A stretch of 64,000 bases of DNA, taken from the NCBI RefSeq assembly GCF_900747795.2, contig NC_041394.2, forward strand, positions 338,433,414-338,497,413, read 5' to 3'. The translations under genes and the position numbers were made by a program. The stretch is from Erpetoichthys calabaricus (lineage: Eukaryota > Chordata > Cladistia > Polypteriformes > Polypteridae). The notes beneath the pieces were generated by a model that saw nothing but the letters and a program-made list of their open reading frames with translations, was not told the origin of the DNA and did no database searches. Positions 36,663 through 47,924 of this stretch are shown one piece after another (within the stretch, counting starts at the first letter, position 1; every line of letters starts with the position of its first letter).

Positions 36663-37599
36663 TTTTAAAGAATACTTAAAACTTTAAATATGATCTATGT
36701 AAGGTTCAATTGTTCATTCATGTTCTAGAATATTAGTAGGTAAAAATAATACCAGACATAATATAATTTTTGTTATAAATCATTCTCAATTTAAAGCTTG
36801 CTGTATGTTGTTGTTTTCTTTAAAAGGAGAATGTTCGAGTTATATTAGAACATAATGTGAAAGATATTTAATTTTTTTTTTTATTAGTGAAAAATGCCAT
36901 CGCCATATTTAGAGCTCTGCCATCCATGTTTCCTTCACTTTCTCTACCCCCATAAAAAAGGTGGAAAACAAAACATGAGGCATTAGTTCATGGCCTTAAG
37001 GTAAAACTTTTTATTTTTCCTTTAAGCAATGTAAAAATGCAGACAGTTACTGCAATTCTATCCATCTGTGGCTGGCAGCAATTTTCAGGGTTGTTTTTAA
37101 TGTTAGCTACAGGAATGACATTATACATTAAACAATTTGATTAAAAGGGCTCAACAGAATATAACAATCTCCAGTTTTTAGTGATTTCTTTGCTATTTCA
37201 ATTACAAGCTGTGTATAACCGCTTCTGTTAAAATTAGCACATTAATTCAGTATTATAAATAAGTAAATGTATAATAAATCTGTATAGGACTACAGAGGAT
37301 AAAATAAATTCAGCCTATTTTCTTTGTTGGTTTTTGTTTGTCTTGAAGACCTCCGAGAATCCTGATGCCTTTCTACAGCAAGGACTGACCACTGACTAGC
37401 GCTGCCCTTATTGTGGACCAAGATAACTGCATACTAGCTATTGGAAGTGAGCCTGTGACAACTTTCCCTCAAGAAATGTTACAGGAAGGTATCATGTACC
37501 TTATGGCATACTATTATGCACTACATCTAACATATCATAAGTGCATTGCCACTGTCCTCTCTGCAATTCAAACTGAAATATTACTGGACACAATTTGAA

Positions 37600-38876
37600 G
37601 GGAAAATACAAATATGCTAGAAGAAAAATTGTGTGAGCCAAATGTAGAACAGGAAATGCAGGTCTATGATGTACTGTATATAATTACCATAATATTTGAA
37701 AATCAATTAAATTGTAAATAATTTGATATTTTGTGGATTAACATGTTAGGTTGTATTTTTTTTGTCCTGTTTTTTGGTAAAGTTACAACTGTTAAAATTT
37801 TGTTTATGTAATTGTTACGTATTTCTGACTGTGACAAGATGAGACAGTCCTGAACTAAAATGTACAGTAATGATATGGATATGACGTTTGTGTTATATAC
37901 AAGGTAATCTTCCGGTGTCAACTAATTTTCATGTGCTTATGTTTTTCTGTTTCTGTATTGTAAACACAGCAGTAGTGCTGTTGGATACTGATGTAATACT
38001 TAAATAAAGAGCAATGCTAATGATTATGTCTTTATTGTAAGTTATTTTATTTTATTCAGGAAGCCAACATATATCAGGAAAATATATATTAATTATGTGT
38101 CTTGAATGTAGGAATGAATTCCTAATTAAAACCTCTGCTAAAATATTTGGTTTCAATTTGAAATGAAGACCATCCTAAAAGGAGAGCACTGTGCTACTTT
38201 TACCTTATTCTTTTTGTAGGTGGACTGAAATTTGTTGTATATATCATGCAAATATAGCTTAGTATGTGTTGAAATTAACTACTTTCAGGATTTTTTAAAA
38301 ATCCAAGTAAATATATCTCACCCCATTGGCATATAATTTTGCTTATTTCAAGCATTTCTTTCTTAATAATCGTATATTTTTTTTTCTTCTTCTGCGATTT
38401 TTGTAAAATAATTTTCCTGTTGTAAGATATATGCTCTGAGATTAAATATTGGACTACCTATTGATGAGCTAACTGGTTTCAAGGAACAAGACTTTCTTTC
38501 TCCACTTGTATTAAGAATTTTCCACTTATATTAGTGATTTATTCTCTTGTTCCTTGGCCTTCATTTTTCAGTCTGCTAAAATTAAGAATGCAAAACAACT
38601 GAATTAAAAATTATTGTCTAATATTCAGTGTATTTCCACCATAGAAAGTCTGATCTCAAGTAATTTGTTCTAAAAAAACAGCATTTTCTACTTATTTCAA
38701 ACCTTTGAACACCTAACAGAGCTTTCTTATTTCTAGACTGGAACTAACTTATTTTAAGATTTCTTGGCAAGTAAAATTATCTTGCTGCATGGACAGATAA
38801 TTTCACTAATATTAAGTCATTTTCTCCTGAAATTCAGTGTTTTTATCTTATTTCTAGGCTAAGTTTTTTTGCAGTG
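37600..38876. other. 3' subterminal region of CACTG element
   Basis: AT-rich sequence after the last exon. From about 38,290 to the end it contains repeated short motifs (CTTATTTCAAG, TTATTTCTAG, TATTTTAAGATTTCTT) mirrored near the left end. Such subterminal repeats are transposase-binding sites in CACTA elements; their role here is inferred. Confidence 0.45.
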
Positions 38877-39401
38877 TAGCTTTCTCATTACAGCTCTTCT
38901 TCCTTTCCTCTTGGTTATCTCTTCTTTTTTCATCTTTCACGATTATTCTGTGTTCTCATCACCCACTGTGTCGAAGAAGCCCACTCAAGCTGAGCACTCA
39001 AACTCATATTCTGTCCTTAGCTGACCATTAGCGATGTCCAATCCCAAGACAGGCTTTGGCCTTCTGTCACCAACCCAACCTAATGTATTCGCTCCTGCTG
39101 TCAGTGGGATGTGTGACTTAAGAGGCTTTACTAGGAGAAAACCTTAAATCCTTAATGCTGAAACTCTGGTATCTCAGATCTGATCTTACTTGAGGTTTGT
39201 CACCATTTCAGGGTCACAAAGTGGGAAAGGTACACATGAGTTTAAAGGAGAATCACACAGGCTAAGAAAACACAAGATTATTAAACAGAGATGACAAGAT
39301 TAGAGAAAGATCAAAGAAAAGCATTGAGTAGATGGACTAACACAAGGAGTGGACAAGGGACGCTGTCACTGGGTTCACTTCTTTCGCTACATCCAGCTTT
39401 C

Positions 39402-39504
39402 TCATATTGTGTTGATATTCACCAGCCGCCCAGATTCGTACAGCTCTTTCTCCAGTAAAAACAGGTTCCACTTCTCCTTCTCACTGATTCCATTACGCGC
39501 CAGC
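39402..39504 (-). CDS. NLR gene, terminal exon
   Basis: On the minus strand an acceptor (GTCTCTTCACAG) precedes an exon of 103 bp ending in TGA at 39,404-39,402. With the two bases from the preceding LRR exon it starts a Gly codon and reads LARNGISEKEKWNLFLLEKE followed by LYESGRLVNINTI. It is a short hydrophilic tail after the repeats; no B30.2 domain follows. It is the last of six exons visible for this gene in the window (63217-64000, 61396-61569, 52631-52804, 52239-52412, 40292-40465, 39402-39504), together 526 residues, all junctions in phase. Confidence 0.7.
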
Positions 39505-40082
39505 CTGTGAAGAGACTCAATTGTGAGTTACAAACACAAGAGGACATCAGTGTCCTAGTAGTGAAATGATTTGTGTGTGTGCCAGCCTGTCAGTCACTAG
39601 GTCCACTGACCAACAGGATCAACATCCTCTATAGACAAATCACTTTGTTTATGAATTGGCCAATAAAACACGACATAACATGATGGAGACTCGCTAAGTC
39701 ACCTGGTCATATCCTGTGTCCTGTCTGGTTTGCATTTACATTCATCAATGCTTTATTTTTTCATTGTGATTTTCAAACTACTCCCAAGCCTCACCTCCTC
39801 ATTCATTCTGTCTTCTCCTTGTCTGTTCAACATTCTTGTTTCTTCTCATTTTCCTTCTTGTATCAGGTCTTCCATTTTGTTTAAAATGACCCTAAAGTCC
39901 CTATAATCCCTCATTCTGTCCACGTGGCCTAATGTCCTGCTCCTGTCACCTATCCTCTTTTTGGCCTTGTCCTTCTGTCTATGGCTGGATAGTTATTGCT
40001 ACTGCTGATGTCCACCATTTTATTTGTTCCATTTGTCTGTACATCTTACACCCCTGCTCCCTTCTTCAGGCAGGCCATATGG

Positions 40083-40210
40083 TAGAGGTCCCCAACTCCA
40101 GTCCTGGAAGTTTTCATTCAAACCCGTTTTCTTAACTAGTGACCTAAAAAGGGTCAGAATGAAAACCGGAATCCACTGTAACCCTCTAGGACTGGAGTTG
40201 GGGACCACTG
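40083..40210. mobile_element. 128-bp foldback hAT-like MITE
   Basis: Almost entirely two inverted arms: TAGAGGTCCCCAACTCCAGT at the left and CAGTGGTCCCCAACTCCAGT on the other strand at the right. Flanks CCATATGG and CCATACCA are a decayed 8-bp duplication. A minimal version of the family at 10.9 and 54.3 kb. Confidence 0.8.
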
Positions 40211-40291
40211 CCATACCATGTAATGTGAACAGGCAACTTAAAGTTGATCAATATTCAATATATTGATAAAATACATTCCATGTTTACTCAC

Positions 40292-40465
40292 CCCAGCGTC
40301 TTTAATTTACAGTTTTTGTCCTTCAGTCCCTCACATAACAGATGCACACCTTTATCTTCTAGGTTATTGATCCCCAGGTCCAGGATAGTTAGATGTGAGT
40401 GTGCAGCAGAGAGGACTGAGGAGAGGGCTGAGCAGCATTCAGAGGTGAGACGGCATGATTTCAAC
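40292..40465 (-). CDS. NLR gene, leucine-rich-repeat exon 4
   Basis: A 174-bp exon with acceptor (TTCTTCACTGTACAG) and donor (CTGGG|GTGAGT). It reads [18 protein letters not shown], then [20 protein letters not shown] and [15 protein letters not shown]: two ribonuclease-inhibitor-type repeats (LxxLxLxxNxLxDxGVxxL). It starts with one base and ends with two bases of a codon, exactly like the three other LRR exons, so the exon can be added or skipped without changing frame. The horseshoe-shaped LRR region is the ligand-sensing part in this family. Confidence 0.8.
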
Positions 40466-40749
40466 CTGTACAGTGAAGAAAGATGAGTGAGGACATGAGG
40501 AGAGACAGACAAATGAAGACACAAGCCCACATAGCACAAAGTTCAGTGATGGCTGATATTTGAATTTTTAATTGAGACTCGGCTGAAATCTGCATCCACT
40601 GCTATTCTTATAATGTAGGGTGTTAAAAATCTGAGTTTTCTCCTGCCTTAACACCGTACTAACTGGTGAGAAATCATCAAACTGATATGTGGATGTTAAC
40701 ACTGGCAAGAACGTCAAAGAAATGCAAGTACTAGTCTCTGCAGAACAAC

Positions 40750-40859
40750 ATGGGCGTTCCCCAAACAGTATGGGCAGGTTTCAAGCATCCAATCAGAGAA
40801 CGTAATGGGCGTTCCCCAAGCTGTATGGGCTGGTTTCAAGCATCCAATCATCGTTAAAC
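40750..40859. repeat. Two-copy 55-bp tandem repeat
   Basis: The unit starts ATGGGCGTTCCCCAA and contains GGTTTCAAGCATCCAATCA. It is repeated once with a few mismatches. It lies in the last long intron of the NLR gene. Confidence 0.8.
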
Positions 40860-41349
40860 CTTTTTTTCGGTGACAAAAAACAGGGAAACTGGAACACAAC
40901 CTGCAAAATACAACTGTAACGGCTTGGTTCCGCCACTTTCAATATTTAAAATGCGATGAGCTGGGATGTGTAATGTGCCTGCTTTGCTCTGCATTAAGCG
41001 GTACCGTTCCAGTTTATAACCACACACATCCACATGCGATCTCCTGCTGAGCACGCTTTTTTTTAAATCAACCTACCATTCTTCCGGATGTCAATGTCAG
41101 ATACGCTGCACATTACATTTATTCTCGTCACTGTGTTATGTGTACATTCTGTCTACCTCCCCATCCCCTTAGCACAGTAACATGACTGTACAATACTAAT
41201 ATTTCTTTTGTCCAATATATATTTATATTCTGCTACCATATTCAAATTAATGTGTATTTAGCTCCTATATAATATTCTGTCTCTGTGCAATTTACCTTTA
41301 ATACGATTATTCATGTGTAGATATTCCACAAACCTAACACCAGCTTTTA

Positions 41350-41870
41350 AAACAAATGGCTCCCTCACTCGAGGACATTGCCAACACCCGGTACCATAGC
41401 AGAGCAAAGAACATCATCAAGGACACGTCTCATCCCGGTCATCAACACTTCGAACCTCTGCCCTCAGGAAAACGTAACGTCAATCAAAATACGCACTAAC
41501 AGACTGCCGAACAGCTTATTTCAAAAAGAATTCCAGTCGTTCAATAATAACTTTGAACATCTTTAATATCCATACGCAAATAAATCTTGTTCATAATACA
41601 TGTACTGGTTGCTGTAATCTGGCACTCATTACACCTTACACTTTTAAGCACTTTATATTTTTATCTTTTACATGATTGTCAATTTTACTCACTTTTACCT
41701 GCCTTGGTTGTGGTTTATACATTGTTTTTAATGCCAAGTCTTGTGCTGTGTGATTTCAATGTTTAATTCAACTGAGATGGGGACTTGCAGTGTCATTGTA
41801 TACAGTAAAAGGGGGTCCAACCCGCTACTAGCAAGGTGCACCTAATTAAGTGGCCATGGAGTGTATAGAT
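41350..41870 (+). mobile_element. L2/Rex-like LINE 3' fragment
   Basis: The plus strand from about 41,358 reads PSLEDIANTRYHSRAKNII, KDTSHPGHQHFEPLPSGKRN and, after a shift, RTNRLPNSLFQKEF, the RT C-terminal end of a second LINE type (HPxH...LPSGxR...RTNRLxxSF). A non-coding tail follows. 5'-truncated and old. Confidence 0.7.
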
Positions 41871-42606
41871 TTGTGTGTGTAATTAATTTTTTCTATCTTG
41901 TTCATATTTATACTTAAACATTTTAATACTTTTTAATCTATACTTTTAATTTGTATTAAAACAAAAACTAATTTTGAATTTCCATCTTATTCACAGTAAC
42001 CGGTAAGTTTAATATTTTTGTTGCATTGTAAAATGATTCAATATCTGTTGTAGGATGTTATAGTTTAAATATTATGCAGGTTCTGTATAATTGCATCATA
42101 ATTTGCATCATCCAATTACACATTGAGAGATTGAAGACAAAAACACTGCACAACAATTACTTGGGTACAAAAAGGCACACAAACAGAGTCCGTTCACTCA
42201 TTATTTATTAAGACCCACTACATCCCTGAGGAGATTTTGAAAATAAATAACAATAAATAAACAAGTCAAAACAGGAACAAGAAATATGAAAAAATGAATA
42301 CCAAAACCATGGAAGTTTTCTTGTGGCATATTTATTTCACTGACTGAAATTGGAAAATGTAAATCAATATATTTTAATATATAAAAAAAAAATCTATATG
42401 AAAACGCATTATGATTTTACATTTTACCTGGCATGTTAAACATCCCTTTTTTGTGTAAATCCATTACAACTACTGGAGGATGATGACTACATTTTACATA
42501 CGAATAGGAGTAATCATGGGCAGTCAGTGCCTCAAAATGCAAGTAGGCATGCAGAAAGTCTCTCTCAGAAGGATAAGCCACTTGTGTCGTCCTTTGCAAT
42601 ATGGTC

Positions 42607-42800
42607 CTTAATAATAATAAAAATTATTTGCATTTATATAGCGCTTTTCTCACTACTCAAAGCGCTAAGCAATTGCAGGTTAAGGGCCTTGCTCAAGGGC
42701 CCAACAGAGCAGAGTCCCTATTGGCATTTACGGGATTCGAACCGGCAACCTTCTGATTGCCAGTGCAGATCTCTAGCCTCAGAGCCACCACTCCGTCCTC
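42607..42800 (-). mobile_element. V-type SINE with L2-like tail
   Basis: On the minus strand a tRNA-like head (GTGGCTCTGAGGCT and GGTTCGAATCC boxes) is followed by TAGCGCTTTGAGTAGTGAG, then GCGCTATATAAATGCAAAT and an ATT-rich tail. It lies directly beside the start of exon D of the SWIM gene. Confidence 0.85.
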
Positions 42801-42857
42801 ACAGGTGGCACAGTGGTAGTGCTGCTGCTTTGCAGTAAGGAGACTGTGGCTGAGACG
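42801..42857 (+). mobile_element. Truncated SINE head
   Basis: CACAGGTGGCACAGTGGTAG and GCTTTGCAGTAAGGAGACTG match the first 50 bp of the SINE at 50,125. It abuts the opposite-facing SINE at 42,607-42,800, head to head. Confidence 0.75.
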
Positions 42858-44884
42858 CCTGTCCTTCCACCTTGGCACTCACAGTAGGTGAGTCTTCCGA
42901 CGGAGACATGAGCCCGTTAAGGAATACAAAGGTTAAAACTTATTTAAAAGTAAACGTGTCCCAAGCTATACAAGTACAACACACAGTGAAATGTATCCTG
43001 AACCACTTCTTTTTGACTGTGCAATATTATAAAATAGAAGTCTAAATTAACAATAATACAGTTAAGATTAATAATATGAAAGATAAAATTTACTAATGAA
43101 TCATTTCTGAAACAACTCAAAGCTGCAAAGAGTTCCTAATGAAAAGGCAAAGGTGGATGCTGAGCAGCACTCGATCATTAAAATTGTGAAGGCCATGAGT
43201 CCAGTCCTGGTAGCGGTAATACATACAACAGCAGCTGCATTTTTTACAGTAAGTGGATACACCTGGTGACAAAACATTAACAAGACACTATAGATAACAT
43301 GCACTGTACTTTAACAGTATACTGGCAAGAATCTTGTATTGGAAAAAACTAAACTAAAAATGCCCTAACTCTCTAAGGACAAGTATTAAGAGTAACAGAT
43401 ATAATTTGACCAACAAATAATACTTACCATTTACCACTCCTGTAAGGGTTGCCACCTTTGCATTTCTTGAAATAAGAACAGGATCACTGAGAGGAACATT
43501 TCCGGGACACTGAGAGCAGACCTCCTCTTCAGGTATAAGGCACCTTGGAATATCTTCCTATTTTAAGTCCTCAGTAAAAGTCTCTGCAAGCATCACAGGC
43601 AATTTCTTGCAGTTGTATATGTACGGAACCATCTGCTTCAGGCCTTCTGTCTCCGGAGGGTATTGCCACCGTTGGCCAGAGGAATCCACATTTTGCGGCC
43701 TGGCCTCTTCTTCTGAGTCTGATACTCTTTGGAAGATTTCACGCTTAATTTGAAAGAGATGCCATTTTGCAATGGATTTGTGTATGCATGGTACCCTCTC
43801 TCTGCTGCAAGGGCAGTGCCATGTATTGGTCTTGGCATTGTAGCAGACCAAGATGCTGCCTAGTCTACTGTAGTACGCCAACTTTGGTTCATGTATTGAT
43901 AAATACATTTTGTTCTCTTAGCCCTCCAATGTTAACCAGGCTACTAAATTTAGCACCTTCACTTTTGGCCTGATTTTGCCGCTGAAGACACTGTTTTTTT
44001 CTAGTCTCCCCAAACCACTTTTGCTCCACCATTTCGGTCAGTATGGATTCAAATAACTCCTCGGACTCATCACCACACGCATAGTCTGCCGATCTGAGGT
44101 GTACACACTGCGTAACAAGGATGTCACTTCTTTGTGCTACTTCTGCACGGGTGTTGCACAGGTCAACGTCACACATCACTTTATGGGATGAGCCCCAAAT
44201 TTTTTTAACCACATGGACAGGGACACTGGGCCCATAAAAACTTTTTGACACAACATAAATCCCACTAAGTTTGTCAATACACTGTGACTTTAAATGGTAA
44301 GTTGCAGTTATGGTATTTGTAACAACCTGATGTTTTCTTGCCACATGTTGTTTAAGATTCTTCTTATTTAGGCTCATTCTACAGTGAGGACATTCAACAG
44401 TTACTTGCTTTCTATGGACAGCTTGTTGGCATGGCATGAGTGCTTGATAAGGGTGCCCTGGTGGATGGCCGGCGGGAGGTGCTGGTGGGTGGCCGGTGTG
44501 TTTGCTTAGCAACAATGGAATGGTGATGGCAAAGATGCTTTTGCAGATCACCTTTGTTTACATATACAGCTGTACACAGACAGAAGTGAAAATGTGTAGT
44601 CCTCCCATGGCATCCAAGACTGCAGCTATATATGACATAGTCTAAAACAGATTAAAAGCATCATGTTAATAGATGTTCATTGGCGATTATGAATGAACTG
44701 AAAAACATAACAAGACCAACCACTCACCACCATACTCAACCACCCTTGTCCTGTGGGAAGCAATATGGACTGCAACGGAATTATACCCCTTTGGATTGTA
44801 CTTGTCCAAAGTGCAAAAAGGGCAAGAAAACAGATTCGAATTTTCACCGATTCTTTGAGGTTGAGGCACCGGATGGTACTTAAC

Positions 44885-45737
44885 CTGAACAGTGACATGC
44901 TGCAAAGACAAAATATGCATTGTTTAATGATAATATTATTAATTATTAACTTAATTAGCTTAAATTATTTTAACAAAATTAATCTAATAATGTTCAGAGT
45001 TTCATACATTACGATTAAAAAAGTTTATATCCAAAAAAGGTTATAATTAACTGAAGCCTTTTTATTATATTTTCGATATCTTATTAATTCAAGCGTTTTA
45101 TGTGAACTATTGGTTAAGAATATGACGCCTATAATGGTTTAATGTGTTTTTTTTTTTTAGAAGACCAACATGTAGACAGCAATTTTCAGCAACATAATAT
45201 CTGTTGCTGCATTTGCTGAACCTCGGAAATGGAAACTACATCATTCATGACCTACAGGTCCTGAGATCACGTACAGATTTTACTGTGTTGATTAGGATGC
45301 TCTGTTTTTAAAAGGAAAAGATAAGCAAGAGAGATTAGTGTCCTTCACTCAGTCAGGCTCTTCTTTATCCCAGGAAAAAAATCAATTACAGATTCCACTG
45401 ACAGGTTTCAAATAATATAGCAGTATTCTATTTACTTGCACACTTACTTATAAAACATATCAGTAATTCAGATTCTTATTTAAGTCTGATCACTTTAACC
45501 TATCAAACATTTGTTAGAGAAGATAAATATGCATAAATACGTAAAAACATGCTTGTCGAAAACAAAAATGCAGGGATTATATAAAAATTACATAGAATCT
45601 TAGTCTAGTGAATATCCCTATACATATACAGCAACGAGAATAAATGATTAACAATACCTAAATTAATTGTTTTCCTAAACAATCTTTGAACATCCTCTAT
45701 CCTTCATGAGATTTAAAATATAAATAAATAAAATATA
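44885..45737. other. NLR intron, no feature recognised
   Basis: AT-rich intronic sequence. I see no gene or known repeat in it. Confidence 0.5.
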
Positions 45738-46059
45738 GGCGGCACGGTGGCGCAGTGGGGAGACCTGGGGACCTGGGTTTGCTTCCCGGGTCCTCCCTGC
45801 GTGGAGTTTGCATGTTCTCCCCGTGTCTGCGTGGGTTTCCTCCCACAGTCCAAAGACATGCAGGTTAGGTGGATTGGCGATTCTAAATTGGCCCTAGTGT
45901 GTGCTTGGTGTGTGGGTGTGTTTGTGTGTGTCCTGCGGTGGGTTGGCACCCTGCCCAGGATTGGTTCCTGCCTTGTGCCCTGTGTTGGCTGGGATTGGCT
46001 CCAGCAGACCCCCGTGACCCTGTGTTTGGATTCGGCGGGTTGGATAATGGATAGATGGA
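45738..46059 (+). mobile_element. tRNA-derived SINE, plus copy
   Basis: Starts GGCGGCACGGTGGCGCAGTG and ends GGTTGGATAATGGATAGATG. Same family as at 2180 and 31,232, but with a short internal deletion after the A box. No clear target duplication found. Confidence 0.85.
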
Positions 46060-47073
46060 TGCACTACCTTCGTGAGATGCCCATTCAGTTCAAGTTATTT
46101 GAGAAATTAATGGATCAAAAACTGACATCACCATCTGCTGTTAGCTACTGGAAATTGTACACACTTCCACCTGTGGAGGCCATTTCTGGTTAACGTGGAT
46201 TCCATCTTTTTATACTACAACCATGTGTATTTCTTACAACTGCAAGTAATGTCTTCATGAATGACTTTTAGGCGTTTACCAAATGTTGGTTCTCTATCCT
46301 ACCAGCCAGTGGACAGCATATGGGTGGAATGAAGACAGAAGGATCTTCATAAGTTTTTAAATACAATACCCTCCAAAGTAACTAATACATGTCAACTCAT
46401 CGGTTCTCTGAATGCCTGCTTCCCACTTTGTGTACTGTGGCTCAGTAGCTAAGGGATAGGATAGTTCAACACAGTTATGTCTATTCAAATCTCATTACCG
46501 ATTTATTGAATGAGCTACGCTTACGTAGCAACAGTAAGTATGATAAAGGAGGATGAATAAAATACTCATGGGAGAGACAACAACATTACCTCAACACAAT
46601 TGAATAAGAGAAAAGAATGTATTATTACAAATAATTCCATTAAAATTCAGAGATAGTATCAGACATGAGTTCAGACTGCACATACAGGAGCAGCACAGTT
46701 GTAATATGAGCTGCCAGTAATGTTGGTACTCATTATTACTACTGTTAACCCTGTCACAGAGGATGACTTATCAGGCAAGTTCATGTTGCATTCACCTTTG
46801 TTCAGAACACCCTATAAAACATCCAAGTGCCTCATGTGACATCGACTAGACCCTCACGTCCAACAGCCCTCTGGTTGTGAAGTCATGTAAGTCATCTGCT
46901 TGTATTTCCCTCTTACTATATCCATCTCACTGTTCTTTTCTGTGACCTTTCTCCTTTTCCAGATAATCTCAGATTATTTTCGTTCTCCCACTTTTTCTGT
47001 CCAATAATGTCATGGTGTCTCTGCTGACAATTTAGTAATTTTTTTAATTCAGTGTAAGTGAAGTTTACAATGT
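46060..47073. other. NLR intron, no feature recognised
   Basis: No supported gene or repeat. Ordinary AT-rich intron sequence. Confidence 0.45.
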
Positions 47074-47900
47074 TTGTTAAAATCAAATACACTGGCTGGT
47101 TTATACAGCGTTGTCACTTCAGTTTATGAAAACTGTGACATAGCATACTGCCTTACTTTGTTTACTGATGAAAGAGACACTGGTTCAGTAGAATTACATT
47201 TTCATGTAAACTTTGCTTCAAAATGCATCACTCTAACTGAATCTCTTAATCTCACTCGACATGTCTCTGTCCCTACAGGTATAGAAGGACACACATTGGA
47301 TTTTGTTTTTAATAAATCTTGACTATTGTTTCTGAGGATCTGAGTATTTTGATCAAAATTGTACTTTATTTGAATTGTCTTTTAACATGGACCCCTTGCC
47401 TTGTCGGAATATGAACAGCTCTTGCATTCTCAATCATCTTTCTTCAGATAAGCTTTCTGAACTTTTCCAGCCTGGCTTAGCTCTTTCTTCTCAAAATAAC
47501 AATGATTTTTAGTTCTTTTTTAATGAATATTGTTGACTTTATTTTAGACAAAATTGCTCTTATTAAAACTTAATCTGCATCCTCATTAAATTACACTTCT
47601 TGGTTCAATGACAGTATTCGAGCCTCGAAGTGGGAATGTTGGAAAGTGAACCATTTGTGAAAATCCACTCAACTTCAAATTCACGTCTTTACTTAAACAA
47701 TTGGTTAGTTTGATTTTTAACAAGATGGTGAAGGATGCCAGATCTGTTTATTGGTCAAAATGATTTTCCAATAGTAGATGCAATCCAAAGATCTTATTTT
47801 ATACCATTAATAAGAATGTCACTTTTGCATCCCATGTTATCCCTATTTCCTCAAATAAAGACTGTGGTAATATTATTATATATATTACACACACACATTT
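47074..47900 (+). mobile_element. L2 LINE endonuclease-region fragment
   Basis: The frame 47,074-47,322 ends LTESLNLTRHVSVPTGIEGH followed by TLDFVF, the conserved end of the L2-type endonuclease (NLxQHVxxPTHxxGHTLDLV). Downstream pieces to about 47,850 fit the linker before RT in broken frames. Old and incomplete at both ends. Confidence 0.6.
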
Positions 47901-47924
47901 TTTTAAACAGTGACTTGCAAAATT

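Larger units (their letters stand above)
28568..37598 (+). pseudogene. Ten-exon transposon-borne gene, unknown function
   Basis: Exons supported by phase and splice sites: 28568-28607 (MDSLDEVTLEILK), 30356-30451 (TEDLLGTLSHEDLN), about 32025-32278 (LSKDLRYRLIRTTVTNIV, MAKLIVKYYPKLY), 32361-32617, 32711-32825 (VDSHYETLQDHYKK, LLDHEFNAQR), 33363-33415 (EAYPCFKELDH), 33510-33654 (VKSRWTSFYGKAQLYGVMK), 36888-37000 (AIAIFRALPSMFPS) and 37349-37598 (LAIGSEPVTTF, LMAYYYALHLTYHKCIATV). A further exon near 31,831 is doubtful. From memory this is a multicopy family in fish genomes, often annotated as uncharacterised or SAMD3-like. Stops in the 33363 and 36888 exons, a frameshift near 37,400 and loss of the C-terminal tail make it a pseudogene. 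Function unknown. Confidence 0.7.
27180..38876 (+). mobile_element. 11.7-kb CACTG-ended DNA transposon
   Basis: The left end reads CACTGCAAAACATTTTTTC and the right end, on the other strand, CACTGCAAAAAAACTTAGCC. Inside both ends lie AT-rich subterminal motifs (CTTATTTTAAG, CAAGTAAAA) in inverted arrangement, as in CACTA/EnSpm elements. Flanks are GGCTA and TAGCT, fitting a TA or imperfect 3-bp target duplication. The element contains a spliced gene of a multicopy fish family (28,568-37,598). Nested later insertions are a LINE (28.8 kb), a partly duplicated SINE (31.2 kb) and a Helitron (34.1-36.7 kb). Assignment to CACTA is inference from the ends; I see no recognisable DDE transposase. Confidence 0.6.
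42428..44884 (-). pseudogene. SWIM zinc-finger transposon-type gene, broken
   Basis: Minus-strand exons: A 44884-44728 (FSCPFCTL...HIASH, a C2H2-like finger), B 44569-43428 (VTVECPHCRMSLNKKNLKQH, then IWGSSHKVMCDVDLC, EMVEQKWF, YYSRLGSILVCYNAKTNTWH and the SWIM motif CPCSRERVPCIHKSIAKWHL), C about 43262-43100 (MYYRYQDWTHGLHNFNDRV), D about 42606-42428 (DFLHAYLHFEALTAHDYSY, HHPPVVVMDLHKKG). The B-C junction matches in phase. Exon B has a frameshift near its start and a stop after the SWIM part, C has a stop, and further 3' exons are absent. It resembles a multicopy fish and invertebrate family of transposase-like proteins, perhaps KDZ/Zisupton-related (uncertain). It sits in the NLR intron, same strand. 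Confidence 0.65.

Noticed and set aside
40750-40859. Direct repeats considered as a CRISPR-like array
   Set aside because: Only two adjacent copies without spacers, in a vertebrate intron; it is an ordinary tandem duplication.
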